Part shown: in pieces, positions 1-13,200 of the stretch
Layout of the letters: the number at the start of each line of letters is the position of its first letter
Position numbering within the stretch: the first letter of the stretch is position 1
From: Callorhinus ursinus
Taxonomy: Eukaryota > Chordata > Mammalia > Carnivora > Otariidae
Direction: 5' to 3'
Length of the DNA stretch: 64,000 nt
Assembly (NCBI RefSeq): GCF_003265705.1
Contig: NW_020312904.1
Span: forward strand, 4,066,672-4,130,671
The notes under the pieces: model-generated
Told to the model about the DNA's origin: nothing
The model's input: only the letters and a program-made list of their open reading frames with translations
Database searches by the model: none
Made by a program: the position numbers and the translations under genes

Positions 1-960
1 GTAATTATACTGAGAGAAAGCATGGGGGAATTTTTCCTTAATGTCAGAAATAGCAAGACCTTTTCAGTATGACAAAAAACCCAAAAACTGTAAAATGTGG
101 GTACATTTAAATAAACCTAAAAAAATTTTGCATGGCCAAAATCACCATAAACAAAATCAAAAGACATGGCAAACCAAGGAAAACATTTACAGCTCATGGT
201 AAAGAGCAAATTTTCCTATAAATCAACAAGGAAAAGAACACAAAGTAGAAAAATGGACAAAGGTATGAATAAACTTATTTTATTAAAGGAAATATAATTG
301 TTCTTAAATATGAAAACTCATCCTCACTTAAAATATGGGAAATGCCCATTAAAATTACACTGAAATACTATTTTCACCTGTCAGATTGATCAATGTTAAA
401 AAAGTTTGATAACACTTTATGAGGAAGGAGGCTCTCCCATTTACTGCTGTGGGAGTATAAGTTTGTATCAGCTCCATGTTGTGGTTTTTAGGAACTTCAC
501 ATAACAGATAAACTCACATGTATATGAAATGATACATATACAAGATTTATTTATTGAACCATTTTGTGTAACAGGAAAAATTGGAAACAATCCAGATAAG
601 ACTAGTTCAATAAAATTATAGTGCTTTCATAGAAAGGAATACTATGCAACCTTAAATAAGAATAAGGTTCTTTGTATACAAGTATGAGACAATCTCCAAG
701 ATCTATTCAGTTTTTTTAAAAAGTAATATGTAGACTAGTATATAGTATGTGACCATCTGTGTAAGACAATGGGGAAATAGATGTATACATGTATATGTTT
801 ATGAAAAACATTTCTGGAAGAATCCATAAGAAATTCACAGCATTGATTACTTCTTGGGAGAGCACATGGGTAGCAAGGGCCAGGGGAGTTTTTCACTCTA
901 CAGTCTTGTATCTTTTGGACTTTGAAATATCCGACTATCTTATCCGTTCAGAAATAAAAT
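1..960 (+). mobile_element. old L1M-type LINE fragment, 3' part
   Basis: Forward-strand sequence with the typical old L1 3' features: 'tacactgaaatactattttcacctg', single-base-decayed 'ggaatactatgcaacc', then an A-rich end. It is heavily mutated. The exact subfamily is not assigned. Confidence 0.6.
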
Positions 961-1544
961 GTTAAAGTATATTTTTCATACCAATGAAAGACAACTTTAA
1001 AAATATATATAATCCACATAACATAAAAATTATAGAAGCTACCTTAGCAGTTTATAACACTGAAACTCTATTTCTTAAAACAGTTGAAGTTGATTCAGTG
1101 AAATGGTTGGTAATCTTGCAGAATACGTTTTTAATGCCAAAGAATTTTTTTCTACCCCATACCATAGCCTCTTGAATTTTTATTTAATGTTATTTAAAAA
1201 TTCCTCTAACTCCTTATTTTAAATGAAATCCCAGTTGTGTCAGCCAAGTTATTTTTCAGTAATGTAACCCCCAACGTAGGCATAGGACTACTGCCCAGGC
1301 CAACTAATGTAAGCTGTAAGTCAAGAAAATTACAGGCTGGAGATAAAAATTATAGTCCTTCTGGAATAGGAATTTGAATTCCTATTGTAAATTCCTATTG
1401 TAAATCAAATAAAAATAAGTTATCTGAGACTACATTAACCTTTAGAAGAAATAAATTGTTTTAATAAACCCAGGAACTATTAAAACCCCTAAGACCCACA
1501 AATTCTATGAATTGTTGCTCACTACGTTTTTGGAATTGAAGGAG

Positions 1545-1740
1545 GTATATAACATGATGGTTGAGAACATGAGCATAGATGTTTGACCAACTTGGACTTT
1601 AGTCCCTGTGTATGGCCTTAGGCAAGTTACCTAATATCTTTTAGCCCCTATCTATAAAATGGAAACAATATCTACCTCAGCGGCTTGTGAACATGGAATC
1701 AAATAGCATAAATGCACTACATGGAGCACAGTACATGCAA
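1545..1740 (+). repeat. MIR SINE
   Basis: Contains the MIR core order: 'ggccttaggcaagttacctaat', 'cccctatctataaaatggaaa', then 'ctacctcagcggcttgtg'. Degenerate, as expected for an ancient mammalian element. Confidence 0.65.
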
Positions 1741-2334
1741 TATAAATGGTTGCAATAACAACAGCAACAGTCAACTAAGCAATAAAGTAAAAAGAACCTC
1801 AGAAAATCATTTTTTGTACCCCTGCTCAAACAGGAAAAGTTGACTTGCCTGAGTTTGGCAGCTGGGAAGAGGGTGCTGGCACTGTAATCCCACACACAGT
1901 GTGGCAGATTCTTAGTAGCACAGAGTTCTTGATACACTTCTTTCCAAGCCAGCCCCCATAGAGGTTCTTTGTCAGTATTATGTTTGGTTTTTATATATCA
2001 GAAATAGAAGTTAATAAATGTGCAGTTTAGAAATTTTGGAAAATAGAGCTCAAAAAGGAAACTGAAAACCATCCCTAACTTGTCTCCCAGAATAGAGTTG
2101 CCAAAGAAGATATTCGGACATACTTATATTAAAAAACTATTCATTGTTTATCTGAAATTCACATTTAACTGAGCATGCTTATTTCTGTTTGCTAAATCTG
2201 ACATCCAGACTCGAAGGATCTAGTATGTACTATGGTGTCTATGCTATATATTTAGAAATCAGTTTTATCCCTTAACTTTTGTAAGTTTTGTTTTTACGTG
2301 TAAATTGGGTTTTTAGTATGAGATCAAATATATA

Positions 2335-4180
2335 TATTTTTTAATTTAATTATGTTAGTTACCATATAATACATCATTAGTTTTTGATGTAGTCATCCAC
2401 AATTCATTGTTTTTGTATAACACCCAGTGTTCCATGCAGTACGTGCCCTCTTAAATACCCATCACCAGGCTAACCCATCACCCCACCACCATCCCCTCTA
2501 AAACCCTCAGTTTGTTTCTCAGAGTCCATAGTCTCTCATGATTTGTCTCCTCCTCCGATTGTCCCCCCCTTCATTTTCCCTTCCTTCTCCTAACATCCTC
2601 CATGCTATTCTTATGTTCCACAAATAAGTGAAACCATATGATAATTAACTTTCTCTTCTTATTTCACTTAGCATTATCTCCTCCAATCCCATCCATGTTG
2701 ATGTAAAAGTTGGGTATTCATCCTTTCTGATGGCTGAGTAATATTCCATTGTGTATATGGACCACATCTTCTTTATCCATTGATCTGTTGAAGGGCAACT
2801 CGGCTCTTTTCACAGTTTGGCTATTGCGGACATTGCTGCTATGAACATTGGGGTGCATATGGCCCTTCTTTTCACTACATCTGTGTCTTTGGGGTAAATA
2901 TCCAGTAGTGCAATTGCTGGGTCATAGGGTAGCTCTATTTTTAATTTTTTGAGGAAACTCCACACTGTTTTCCAAAGTGGCTATACAAACTTGCATTCCT
3001 ACCAACAGTGTAAGAGGGTTCCACATTCCTACCAACGGTTTAAGAGGGTTTCCCTTTCTCCACAACCTCTCCAACATTTGTTGTTTCTTGCCTTGTCAAT
3101 TTTTGCCATTCTAACTGGTGTAAGGTGGTATCTCAATGTGTTTTTGATTTGAATGGCTAATGATGAATATTTTTTCATGTGTCTATTAGCCATTTGTATG
3201 TCTTCTTTGGAGAAGTGTCTGTTCATGTCTTCTGCCCAATTTTTATTTTATTTTTTTAAGAGTTTTTATTTATTTATCTGAGAGAGAGAGCATGAGCGGG
3301 GGGAGGAGGGGCAGGGCAGAGGGAAAGGGAGAAGCAGACTCCCTGCTGAGCACAGAGCCTGACGCAGGGCTCAATCCCATGACCCTGAGATCGTGACCTG
3401 AGCTGAAGGCAGATGCTTGACTGACTGAGCCACCCAGCTGCCCCTGCCCATTTTTAATTGGATTATTTTATTTTGGGGTGTTGAGTTGTATAAGTTCTTT
3501 ATATATTTTAGATCCTACTCTTTATTGGATATGTTATTTACAAATATCTTCTCCCATCTAGTAGGTTGTCTTTTAGTTTTGTTGACTTGTTTCCTTTGCT
3601 GTGCAGAAAGTTTTTATCTTGATGAAGTCCCAAAAGTTCATTTTTGCTTTTGTTTCACTAGCCTTTGGAGATGTATCTTGAAAGAAGTTGCTGTGGCCGA
3701 TGTCAAAGAGGTTACTGCCTATGTTCTCCTCTAGGATTTTGATGGATTCCTGTCTCACATTGAGGTCTTTCATCCACTTTGAGTTTATCTTTGTGTGTGG
3801 TGTTAGAGAATGGTCGAGGTTCATTCTTCCATGTTTAGCTGTCCAATTTCCCAGCACCATTGATTGAAGAGACTGTCTTTTTTCCATCGCGTATTTTTTC
3901 CTGCTTTGTCGAAGATTAGTTGACCACAGAGTTGAGGGTCCATATCTGGGCTCTCTATTCTGTTCCATTGGTCTATATGCCTGTTTTTGTGCCAGTACCA
4001 TGCTGTCTTGGGGATCACGGCTTTGTAATATAGCTTGAAATCCGGCAATGTGCCCCAGCTTTGTTTTTCTTTTTCAACATTTCCTTGGCAATTCGGGGTC
4101 TTTTCTGATTCCATACAAATTTTAGGATTGTTTGTTCCAGCACTTTGAAAAGTGTCATTGGAATTTTGATCGGGTTGGCA
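2335..4180 (-). mobile_element. L1 LINE, 5'-truncated, reverse orientation (copy A)
   Basis: The carnivore-type L1 3' end starts at 2335 and runs leftward in sense; ORF2 remnants are on the minus strand. It is flanked by a 14-bp target duplication AGATCAAATATATA (2321-2334 and 4181-4194), so its limits are well defined. The 5' end is lost within ORF2. It carries a SINE at 3249-3443 and an internal roughly 31-bp tandem duplication near 2994-3055. ORF2 frames are broken. Confidence 0.85.
3249..3443 (-). mobile_element. carnivore tRNA-derived SINE inside L1 copy A
   Basis: Reverse SINE (T-rich start, GAGAGA, ... gccacccagctgcccc) with an imperfect duplication CTGCCCAATTTTTA / CTGCCCATTTTTAA around it. 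The same insertion at the same L1 site recurs at 16779-16974. Confidence 0.85.
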
Positions 4181-6720
4181 AGATCAAATATATAGTTACT
4201 TAACTTTTCTTCACTTTTTTTGGTGGTATCACTTCTGTATTTTAATTTTAATCTGGGATTTATTTTGATGTATACTGTTAGATGTAGGTATTAGATTTCC
4301 CCCTAAATGGTTAATTACCTGCCCCAACATCATATACTGAATAATCTTTCTTTTCCTACCTGCCTAATTGAATTCAGTGATTTCTCATTATAATAATCTG
4401 GATTATTATACTTGGTTCTTTTTTCACCTACTATAATTTATCTCTAGTATTTGTAGCTATCTTATTGCATATTTATATTTATTATAATCTTTATTATAAT
4501 TTATAGAATCTAATTTCTTTCAGAAAATAATCAAAATATACCTTGTAAATAAATAAGTAAAATATTAGCCCACAATTACTGTAAAATCATGTCTAAATTT
4601 ATGTTCTTTCTAAATCTTGATCTCCTGTATTTAATTTTTGGTACTACTCTTCTAGCATGAAGTTCTGGTTTTTCCTCAAGGATTTCCTTGTAACCTCTCT
4701 AATCCCCAGGCTTTTCTGATTATACCTCCTAAACATTTTTCAAATCTTTTTCCTTTTTTTCATCCTAGCTATTATTGGCTGATTTCTTACCATCACCTCT
4801 AACTCACTTGGACCAATCCATTTTCCAAATAGTTGCCAGAGTGGTCTATTTAAAGCTCCTGTCTGACCATTTCTCTCTCCTGGGTGCTGTCACCCCATTC
4901 AGTGCTAATCCAACTCCGTGCCCTCGAAAAACCCCATCAGTCCTCAGTTGTTCTCAATCCCCATTCTTCCTGTGACGGCACACAAAGAGCCCCAATATCT
5001 GCCCTGCCTACTGGCCTCACCTCTAAGCTGTTCCTTAGCTCTCATTTTACCTTCTAGGAATTCTAAACTCTTTATGTTCCCTCTTTCCTTACCCCACCCC
5101 TGTGGCGCATGCACATACTATCTGTTTAGGTGTCTGTGCGCCACTGCCAGCGTTTTGCCACTGTTCTTTTCCTGGCTGCGTCCTACCTGTCCGTGTCAGA
5201 GACTGCAGCTGCCTGCTTAATAGCCCTCTCCCTTTTCTCCATGCTAACAGAAACCTGATCTTACTGTGTAACATCTCAGAGGGGCCACTGGAAGTAAATG
5301 GCAGTCATCAGTAGGCCTGCCAGGAAAGTTTCTTAATAGAACCCTTTGACTTTCTTTCTTGAAATATAGACATGATAGCTGGTGCTGTAGGATTCTCCTG
5401 GACTACAAAATGACTTTGAAAATTGTCATATGAGAGATCCTGACACACACATCACTAGTGACACATAGTCACATAGTAAAGTAAGCTTTATGGAGAACTT
5501 AAAAGCGGAGGAGCCTATGTGGATCTTCATCTTTCATTCAAGAGAGGTATGGTTTGGCCAGGCAAAACTCACAGCTAAAAGTGTTCCAGGAGAGGGATGC
5601 TGCCTCCATACCACTTGACATTTTTATGGAGAAGTTGGAGGAGTCAGTGGAATGTGTAACAGTGGGCTTCCTGGTCAGGGAAACTAACTGCCTTCCTGAC
5701 CAGAGAGAACTTCCCATTAGGAGCTCACTTTCCATGCCTCTGCTGTTGTCATCCAGTAAAGATCTAGTGTTTTCCAAAGAGCCATTTCAGACCCAATGAG
5801 CAAACTCATTGCCAGGCTAACAGCTGGGAAGGAAGGGAGCCCCTAAGGCCTTCCAGAAAATAAAAAGGCTATCTCCCTTGAAGAGTTATCCAAATACTAA
5901 GGATGACAGAGCAATAATATATCAGGAGTCTGGGTTTTGTTAACTGTGGCGCCATCATACAAACCCTGGAATGCGTACTTCTGTAATTGTGAGAGAGAAA
6001 GAAACTGAGTTTTCTGCTAAATATAACTAACTTCTAACTAGTTCCTCTGATACAATGAAAATCTTCCCCTCTTCAGGAAGCTTTCTGTGGAGGATCTGGG
6101 TTGGGACCCCCCAGTTTTATGCTTCCAGATTACCCTGTGATTCTAGCTTCTCCTTACTTTCTGTTGTAATGTTATGTTTCTTTCCCTACTAGCATGATTC
6201 CCTGGGGGTCAGTGCCATATGTCCCTCCCTTCGGTCGCTCCGGTGTCAGTATAGAATGTCTCAAACACAGCAGCTCTCAGGGACAGTCTGTCTGAATGAA
6301 GGAATGGATGAGACTCCTGTTTGTTGGCTTTTTTTCCCTAAGCTCACTCTGCTGGTTTTGGTCTTCCACAGGTGGTCCCCTCCTGCTTTTGTTACATAAT
6401 TAGAAACATTTGTAAGACATTGAGAATCATTTACTCCATAAAGCATATACTTAATCACAAGACTATAAACTTGAAGCTATTTTATACCTTTGACTCCATT
6501 TAAATTTTTTTCTTGGTCCCGGTTTCATATGTACCTTGGAGAATGCACTATGTTTGGTATCCTAAAGTTGCTAAGGCTATTTTCATAATATACCATTGAC
6601 GTGACAACAGATTCTTCAAAATATAGGATTACATAATACAAACCATTTGATATTAAATACAAATATCCTTGGTGTTTGCTTCTCAATATTGAATATGTTT
6701 GGAGCTAATATATAATTTAT

Positions 6721-6884
6721 TTTTTTAAGATTCTTTTCATTCATGAGAGACAGAGAGAGAGGCAGAGGGAGAAGCAGGCTCCCCACAGAGCACGGAGCCC
6801 AAAGCAGAACTCGATCCCAGGACCCTGGGATCACAACCTGAGCTGAAGGCAGACGCCTAATCGACTGAGCCACCCAGGCGCCCC
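6721..6884 (-). mobile_element. carnivore tRNA-derived SINE
   Basis: Reverse orientation: ttttttaagattc, gagagacagagagag, tcgatcccaggaccc, and gccacccaggcgcccc at its tRNA-related end. Confidence 0.9.
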
Positions 6885-7144
6885 AATATACAATTTATTT
6901 TGAACCTTTTTAACTGCTGCTAATTTGTTGTCTAGAATTGCTTTGGGCTTTAGCAAAACAGGATGTTTTATTTGTGGTTTGTTTATCGGCTAGTGTCCTT
7001 TCATAAACTAGGTATTTTATTAGTAAATTTCAGTAAGTAGTTTTCTCATCTATTAATTCTCAGCTGTAAAAATTGCCATTTTATATCCTATTTTTATCTT
7101 CCTTATGTACATTTCTCCAGGATAAAATATTTTTAATTTTACAG

Positions 7145-7291
7145 ACAGTAGCTCTTGATGGAACATTATTTTTAAAATCTGGGGTGATCTCTGGAGGGTC
7201 AAGTGACTTAAAATACAAAGCTAGAAGCTGGGATGAGAAGGAGATAAAAAACTTAAGAGACAGAAGAGCCCAGCTGATCCAGGAGTTAAAG
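7145..7291 (+). CDS. SMC1B: SMC1B coding exon a (hinge C-terminal part)
   Basis: 49 codons, acceptor ttttacag and donor AAG|gtaagc, phase 0 at both ends. It encodes [18 protein letters not shown] and then a basic, charged stretch entering the descending coil. The glycine-rich GVISGG loop belongs to the conserved SMC hinge, the site of SMC1-SMC3 dimerisation. Confidence 0.96.
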
Positions 7292-10200
7292 GTAAGCCCA
7301 TGCTGTAAAAGTTGTGGAATACTAAGCTGTAGAATAATTGTGTTTTAAAATTAATTTTTGTGGTCATAAAAGTACCATGCCTATAGTTTAAAAAATTCAA
7401 TAAAGCAAAATAGAATAAAGTCAAAGACAATATTTCTCTTACCTATCCTCATATCTCAGTGATACTTGCTAAACACAGTTTGATATATAGCTTCTGGAAA
7501 TTTCCTCTGTATATGCAAGTATATGTATTATTTTTCCTGTTTGTTTTATGATGGGCTTTTGCTACAAATATTGTTTGCAACAAGCTTTTACATTTACCAT
7601 CATAACAAGGACACGTTTTTATCTTAGCATACAGAGAACCACTTATTTTTACTGAATCCTGCCTGGTATTTCATTGTATAGGTTGTGTTTACTTAACCAG
7701 TCTCCAATAATGGACATTTTAGGTTTTGCTATTACAAGCGAGGCATCATTAAACATTCTTCAGAGAAGGAGAATAACCAGTACCTAGGAGTATAAATTCT
7801 GTAGCCACGCTGCCTGAGTTTCAGTCCTGGTTCCGCCACTTACTAGGCACTTAGTAGGACCTTGGACAAGTTACTTAACCTCTCTGTACCCTAAGTTTCC
7901 CACCTGCAAAATGGGTATAATAAAAGTATCATCCTTTTAAGTTTAAGGATTAAATCACATAATCCAGTTAAAATACTTAAAACAGTGCCTGGCATGTGTG
8001 AGTACTATATAAATGTTGTTATTTTAAAATAATTTTATTTGTATAAATATATCTCTAAGATGAATTCCTATATGTGGAATTTCTGGGTGTAAGCAAATGT
8101 GGTTTTATACTATTAGATGTTGCCAAGTTCCCATCAAAAGAACACTTGTAGTAGTGTATGTCCCTGGATTGCAACACGAAATATTAGCAGATATTTCCAT
8201 CTTTGCCAATCTGATTGGTAAAAAAATATATATATGACCCAAATGTTTGAGTATGCATTTCTTAAATTATACCTGAGATTGAGCATTTCTGCTTGTTTTA
8301 TTGGTTCTTTGTAATTTTTTCTTCAAACTGCTTATTTATCTCCTATGCACATTTTTCTATTAGGTTGCTTATTATTTTATTACCTATTCTAAGAATTATT
8401 TGTATAATGAGTAAATTAGTTCTTAGTCATATATGTTGTAAATATATTGTTTGACTTTTGTTGGGTTGAGGTATAATTTATATACAATAACTGCCACCCA
8501 TTTTAAGCGGGTGATTCAGTAAGTTTGGACAAATGTATGTAGTCATGTAATTGCCCCCGCAATCACAGAATATTTCCATCATACCCTGGTTTCTTTGTAG
8601 TCAGCCTCCTTCCAGGACCCCGGACTGAGAGTGGGGATAACAATAGCGCATCTTTCACAGCACTGTTGAAAGGGTTAAGTAGGTTAAAAAATGTAAACTT
8701 GATAGAACACTGGTAAGTGCTCAGTAAATCTGAGATATTACTTAGAATATCCACGAAACACTTTAAAAAACTAATTATATGCTTGTCCATAATGGAAACC
8801 TCAGTAGCTTTTTAAAAGGTCATCTTGATTATAATTTAATGAAGTTAGAAGTAGTAACTAAAAAATTTTTGTTTGCATAGAAATTAAGAAAAGCCCTTTT
8901 AGGTAGTTTGGGGATCAAAGAAGTAATCAAAAGGCAAATTACAAAATGTCTCGAAAGTGGTAAATGGGAAGTCTTTGAGACACATACAAGCTACATCAAG
9001 AGGAAATACCTCCATTTTTAAAGAAGAAAGATGAGATATCGGGACATTTATTACTTTAAGAAACTAGAACAACCACCACAAAATAAACAAGAACTTATAA
9101 TGGAATTTTTTTTAAAGATTTTATTTATTTGACAGAGAGCACACAAGCAGGGGGAACAGCAGGCAGAGGGAGAAGCAGGCTCCCCGCCGAGCAGGTGGAG
9201 CCTGATGTGGGACTTGATCCCAGGACCCAGTCGCTTAACCAACTGAGCCACCCAGGCGCCCTAATGGAATTTTTCAAGCTGAATTTAGAGAACAAACCAA
9301 AAGAGAAAAGGGACCAGTGAATCTAAAAGCTGTTCTTTTGAAAGACTAATAATAATAAACTCTTTGCAACACTAATAAAGGGAGGAAAAGTTAGAAGCAA
9401 AAATAGACTGGGAACGAAAAGATTAAAATAATTTAAGGGATCTTATGAGCAAATAACTATATAATAAAAAAATTGAAAACCTGAAAGAAATGGAAGATTT
9501 TCAAAAATCTTAATTATAGATTAAGAATAATTAAATATTTTAATTATTTATAGTTAAATAATTAAAAATAATTAAAAATAAATATATAAATAAAGATTGA
9601 CCAAAAAGAAGTGGGATATTTGAAAAGTTAGGCAATGGCAGGCGGTGGTGTAGTCTGCTGGCCCAGTCCCTATCTACGTCCTCCTTTCTTCCTGGGCTCT
9701 ATTAAAGAATCATAAAAAACAAAACAAAACAGCTAGATTTCCCAACTTTCATTGTAGCTACCAGTGGCCATGTGACAGTTTTAGAGCTATAAATGAAAGT
9801 GTTGGTTTCATCTCCTGCATTTTATTCTTCCTTACCGGAATGCAGTCGGGAGGCCTGGAGATGCAGCAGCCATCTTGTAAAGAGACAGCAAGCATGAGGA
9901 TTAGACCATTGTTCTAAGAAGCTAAAAGTTATATGCCCTTGTTGAGGAACTGCACTACCCTAGACAGCTGTTGTGTGAGAATCATAAACCCACATTTGTT
10001 TGAAAGCTTCTGTTAGTTGAGTGACCCACCACTGAAAAAAAAAAACACATCAGGAACATAAAACAGCAGCTCTGGGAAACAGTATAGGTAACTGTGCACA
10101 CGTGTACTCGTGTAAAAACCAGGAGTACAAATACAGAACACACCTGCACTGGGGAGTTAAGCTGGTTGAGTAATGGGGTGGGTGAAGGAGAAAGAGAATG

Positions 10201-13200
10201 TACTAGAAGCAAGGCTGATCCCATTTATGTCACTTGTGTGCCTTGGGTGGAACGCACACTTCGCGTTCCTCATTTTTCACTCCTGTTTCTGCCTAGGAAG
10301 TGTGTTAGTCTCTGAGGGTGCTGTAGGGCATTGTGGTCCCTCCAGATGGCTTGTGCACTTAACTGCCAGTCTCTTATCAGAAGGGGGAAGACCGGGTGTG
10401 GGTGACTTATGACACATGAAAGCACTTTAAAAAAGTGAAAGTGCCTTTCTGTTGTAAAATGTTCTGTTTCTCTCCCTTTTTAGGATTTAATGAAGATACT
10501 TCGCAAGGAAGCAGATTTGAAACAAATACAGACTCTAGTACAAGGAACTCATACACGACTCAAATATTCGCAAAGTGAACTAGAGATGATTAAAAAGAAG
10601 CACCTTGCTGCTTTTTACCGGGTAATATGGGCTTACAGAAAACTTGGTGGAGATGAGAACCAGGACAGAGAATTTCAGGAATTACATTTATGTAGCATCA
10701 TGTAATTTTTACACTTTACCCCATGATTGAGATTATATTTTAGTTTATTTTTATGGTGGTTAATCTTGACATACAGCTGTGCCTCCATTTACCTTATCTC
10801 AGGGATCCTCCCTTTTAAAAAAAAAGATTTTATTTATTTGTTTGAAAGCACAAGTGGAGGGGAGCTGCAGAGGGAGAGGGAGAAGCAGACTCCCCGCTGA
10901 GCAGGGAGCCCCATGTGGGGCTCAGTCCCAGGACCCTGGGATCATGACCTGAGCCAAAGGCAGACGCTTAACCATCTGAACCACCCAGGTGCCCGTGGGA
11001 TTCCCTTTTTATTCTAAAAGGTACCTTCACATATGTTTGTTTCACTGTATAAAGGTAAAATAGCTATGTTAAAAAGAAATCTTTCTCTTTTGTAATTAGG
11101 AACAATCTCAGCTACAAAGTGAACTGCTAAATATTGAGTCTCAGTGTACTATGTTGAGTGAAGCAATCAAAGAACGGCAACAAAGAATTGAAGAATTTCA
11201 AGAAAAGATAGATAAGGTCATGAATGGTGTATTTATTACTGATTGACATGTAAAATATAGTTCTAGACCAGATACCCGATGTAGCTTCTTGAATATATGC
11301 TAAAGCAGTTTGATAAGTGCTTAGTTTTATTGGTCTGCCAAATGAGTTTCGTTGTGTCTTTGGAGAACTACTGTTGGCCCTCTCAAGAGATAATGACCAG
11401 TGCATAGTTACTCTCTTCTGCTCTCCAGCATCTCCTTGCCCATTGTAAAAATTACAGCTTCTTTCTTCTCCCACTGACCTTAACACCAGAAAGAAAGAAC
11501 CTTTCTTTCAGATTATCTTTTTAAAAAGTTACTCATTCCCTTAGCAATTATTTCTTGAACAGGCACAGTGCTTGGCTCTGAGGCAACAAAGATTTGGTCA
11601 TCTAGCCTCTGCTTATAAAATGACAAGAACTTTCTGGCTTAATTCATTCTGCTGTTGATCTTCTCTAATCCTTGGAAAGTTGTCTGTCCCACCATCACTT
11701 AATAACTTCCACCCATTGCTTTAGTTCTGCCTTGTATCACAGGATTTGAAACCACACTTCCGTTGCTCCTTAATTAACTCTTTTCCAGGTTAAGTACCCC
11801 TAATGCTTTAATCATGGACTTAAGACCAGCTCTGGCAACCATCCTCTGGGTGCTCTGTTGTTTGTCAACGCCCAGAACCAAGTTTAATGTCAAAATACTG
11901 TCTGACCTGTAGAGTACCGTGGGACTCAACACACAGAACTATAACTTGCCATAGTTTTTATTATCTAGTTATGTAAATTGTAACTTATCACTGCATTAGT
12001 CATATCCCATTCATATTTAATTTATATTCAACTAAAATCTGAAAGTTTTTAACATGTCCTGCTGTTTAAAACAGGTCTCCCTTTTCCTAAAATTGTATAT
12101 AAATGCAGGACCTTAAAACTATTGAGGTTAAATGTTGTTTTGTTGGATTTGGCTCATTCTAGTTCTTCCAAGTCTTTCTGAGTCTTAATTCTATGCTCCA
12201 GTCCTTTTGGCTTCTACTGCCTGAGACTCTGTATAGTATCACTCATATCTAAAGAATATTTTATTTATTTATGTAGAATGTTGTATTATGGTGTGGCTAA
12301 TGTAAAGGCAATAGTTCTAACTTTGTTTCCAACGCTTCATAAAACCAAAAGTATTAATAGGCCAATTATGAGCTTTCTTATTTAGTTTTCAGAGTAAGAA
12401 ATTTGAAAATAGAGGATGTAGTTTGAGGAGTTAAAGAAGAAAAAAACAACAACACTGGTTCCTCAGAGTATGATAATGCTTTTCAGATTAGTTTTTGGCC
12501 TAATATAGGAAATTCTTGGTGGGAAAAATTTAGGTTTAAGTATTGTCTGTATACTTTCTTAAAATTAATTATTAAAACCAGTTGTTTTGAAATAATTTAA
12601 AAGGTAGAAGATGAGATTTTCCAACACTTCTGTGAAGAAATTGGTGTGGAAAATATTCGTGAATTTGAGAAGAAACATGTTAAACAGCAACAAGAAATTG
12701 ATCAGAAAAGGTATTTTTTTTTAAAGATTTTATTTATTTATTTGAGAGAGAGAATGAGATAGAGAGAAAGAGAGCACGAGAGGGAAGAGGGTCAGAGGGA
12801 GAAGCCGACTCCCTGCTGAGCAGGGAGCCCGATGCGGGACTCGATCCTGGGACTCCAGGATCATGACCTGAGCCGAAGGCAGTCGCTTAACCAACTGAGC
12901 CACCCAGGCACCCAGAAAAGGTATTTTTAATAGAAGATGTTAGTAAGCAACTTACACATATATAAATGTAACTGTTATTTCATTTTTTTAGAAATTTATT
13001 TATCCATTTTAGAGAGAGAGTGGGGAGGGAGGGGCAGAGGGAGACAGTCTTCAAGGAGACTCCCTGCTGAGTGCAGACCCCAATATGGCCCTTGATCTCA
13101 TGATACGAGATCATGACCCGAGGCAAAACCAAGAGTTGGATGGTTAACCAACTGAGCCATCCAGGCTCCCCTGTAACTATTATTTCTTAATTTAAGGGAA

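Larger units (their letters stand above)
1..7144 (+). other. SMC1B: SMC1B upstream intron (3' part)
   Basis: No SMC1B exon is recognised here; the preceding exon must lie left of the window. Contents are an old L1M fragment (1-960), MIR (1545-1740), a young truncated L1 with a SINE inside (2335-4180), and a SINE at 6721. The stretches 4200-6700 and 6890-7140 are mostly unassigned AT-rich sequence. Both-strand open stretches near 5540-5800 show no recognisable protein. Confidence 0.8.
7292..12603 (+). other. SMC1B: SMC1B introns between exons a and d
   Basis: Three introns (7292-10483, 10622-11099, 11217-12603). They hold a MIR (7770-8035), an L1M 3' end in reverse (8445-8580), SINEs at 9111 and 10815, and a very AT-rich, partly palindromic stretch at 9525-9595. 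The 11217-12603 intron shows no clear repeat. Confidence 0.75.

Noticed and set aside
5538..5799. Open frames of about 80 codons on both strands near 5.5-5.8 kb
   Set aside because: They do not match the missing upstream SMC1B exon or any family I know. There are no convincing splice borders.
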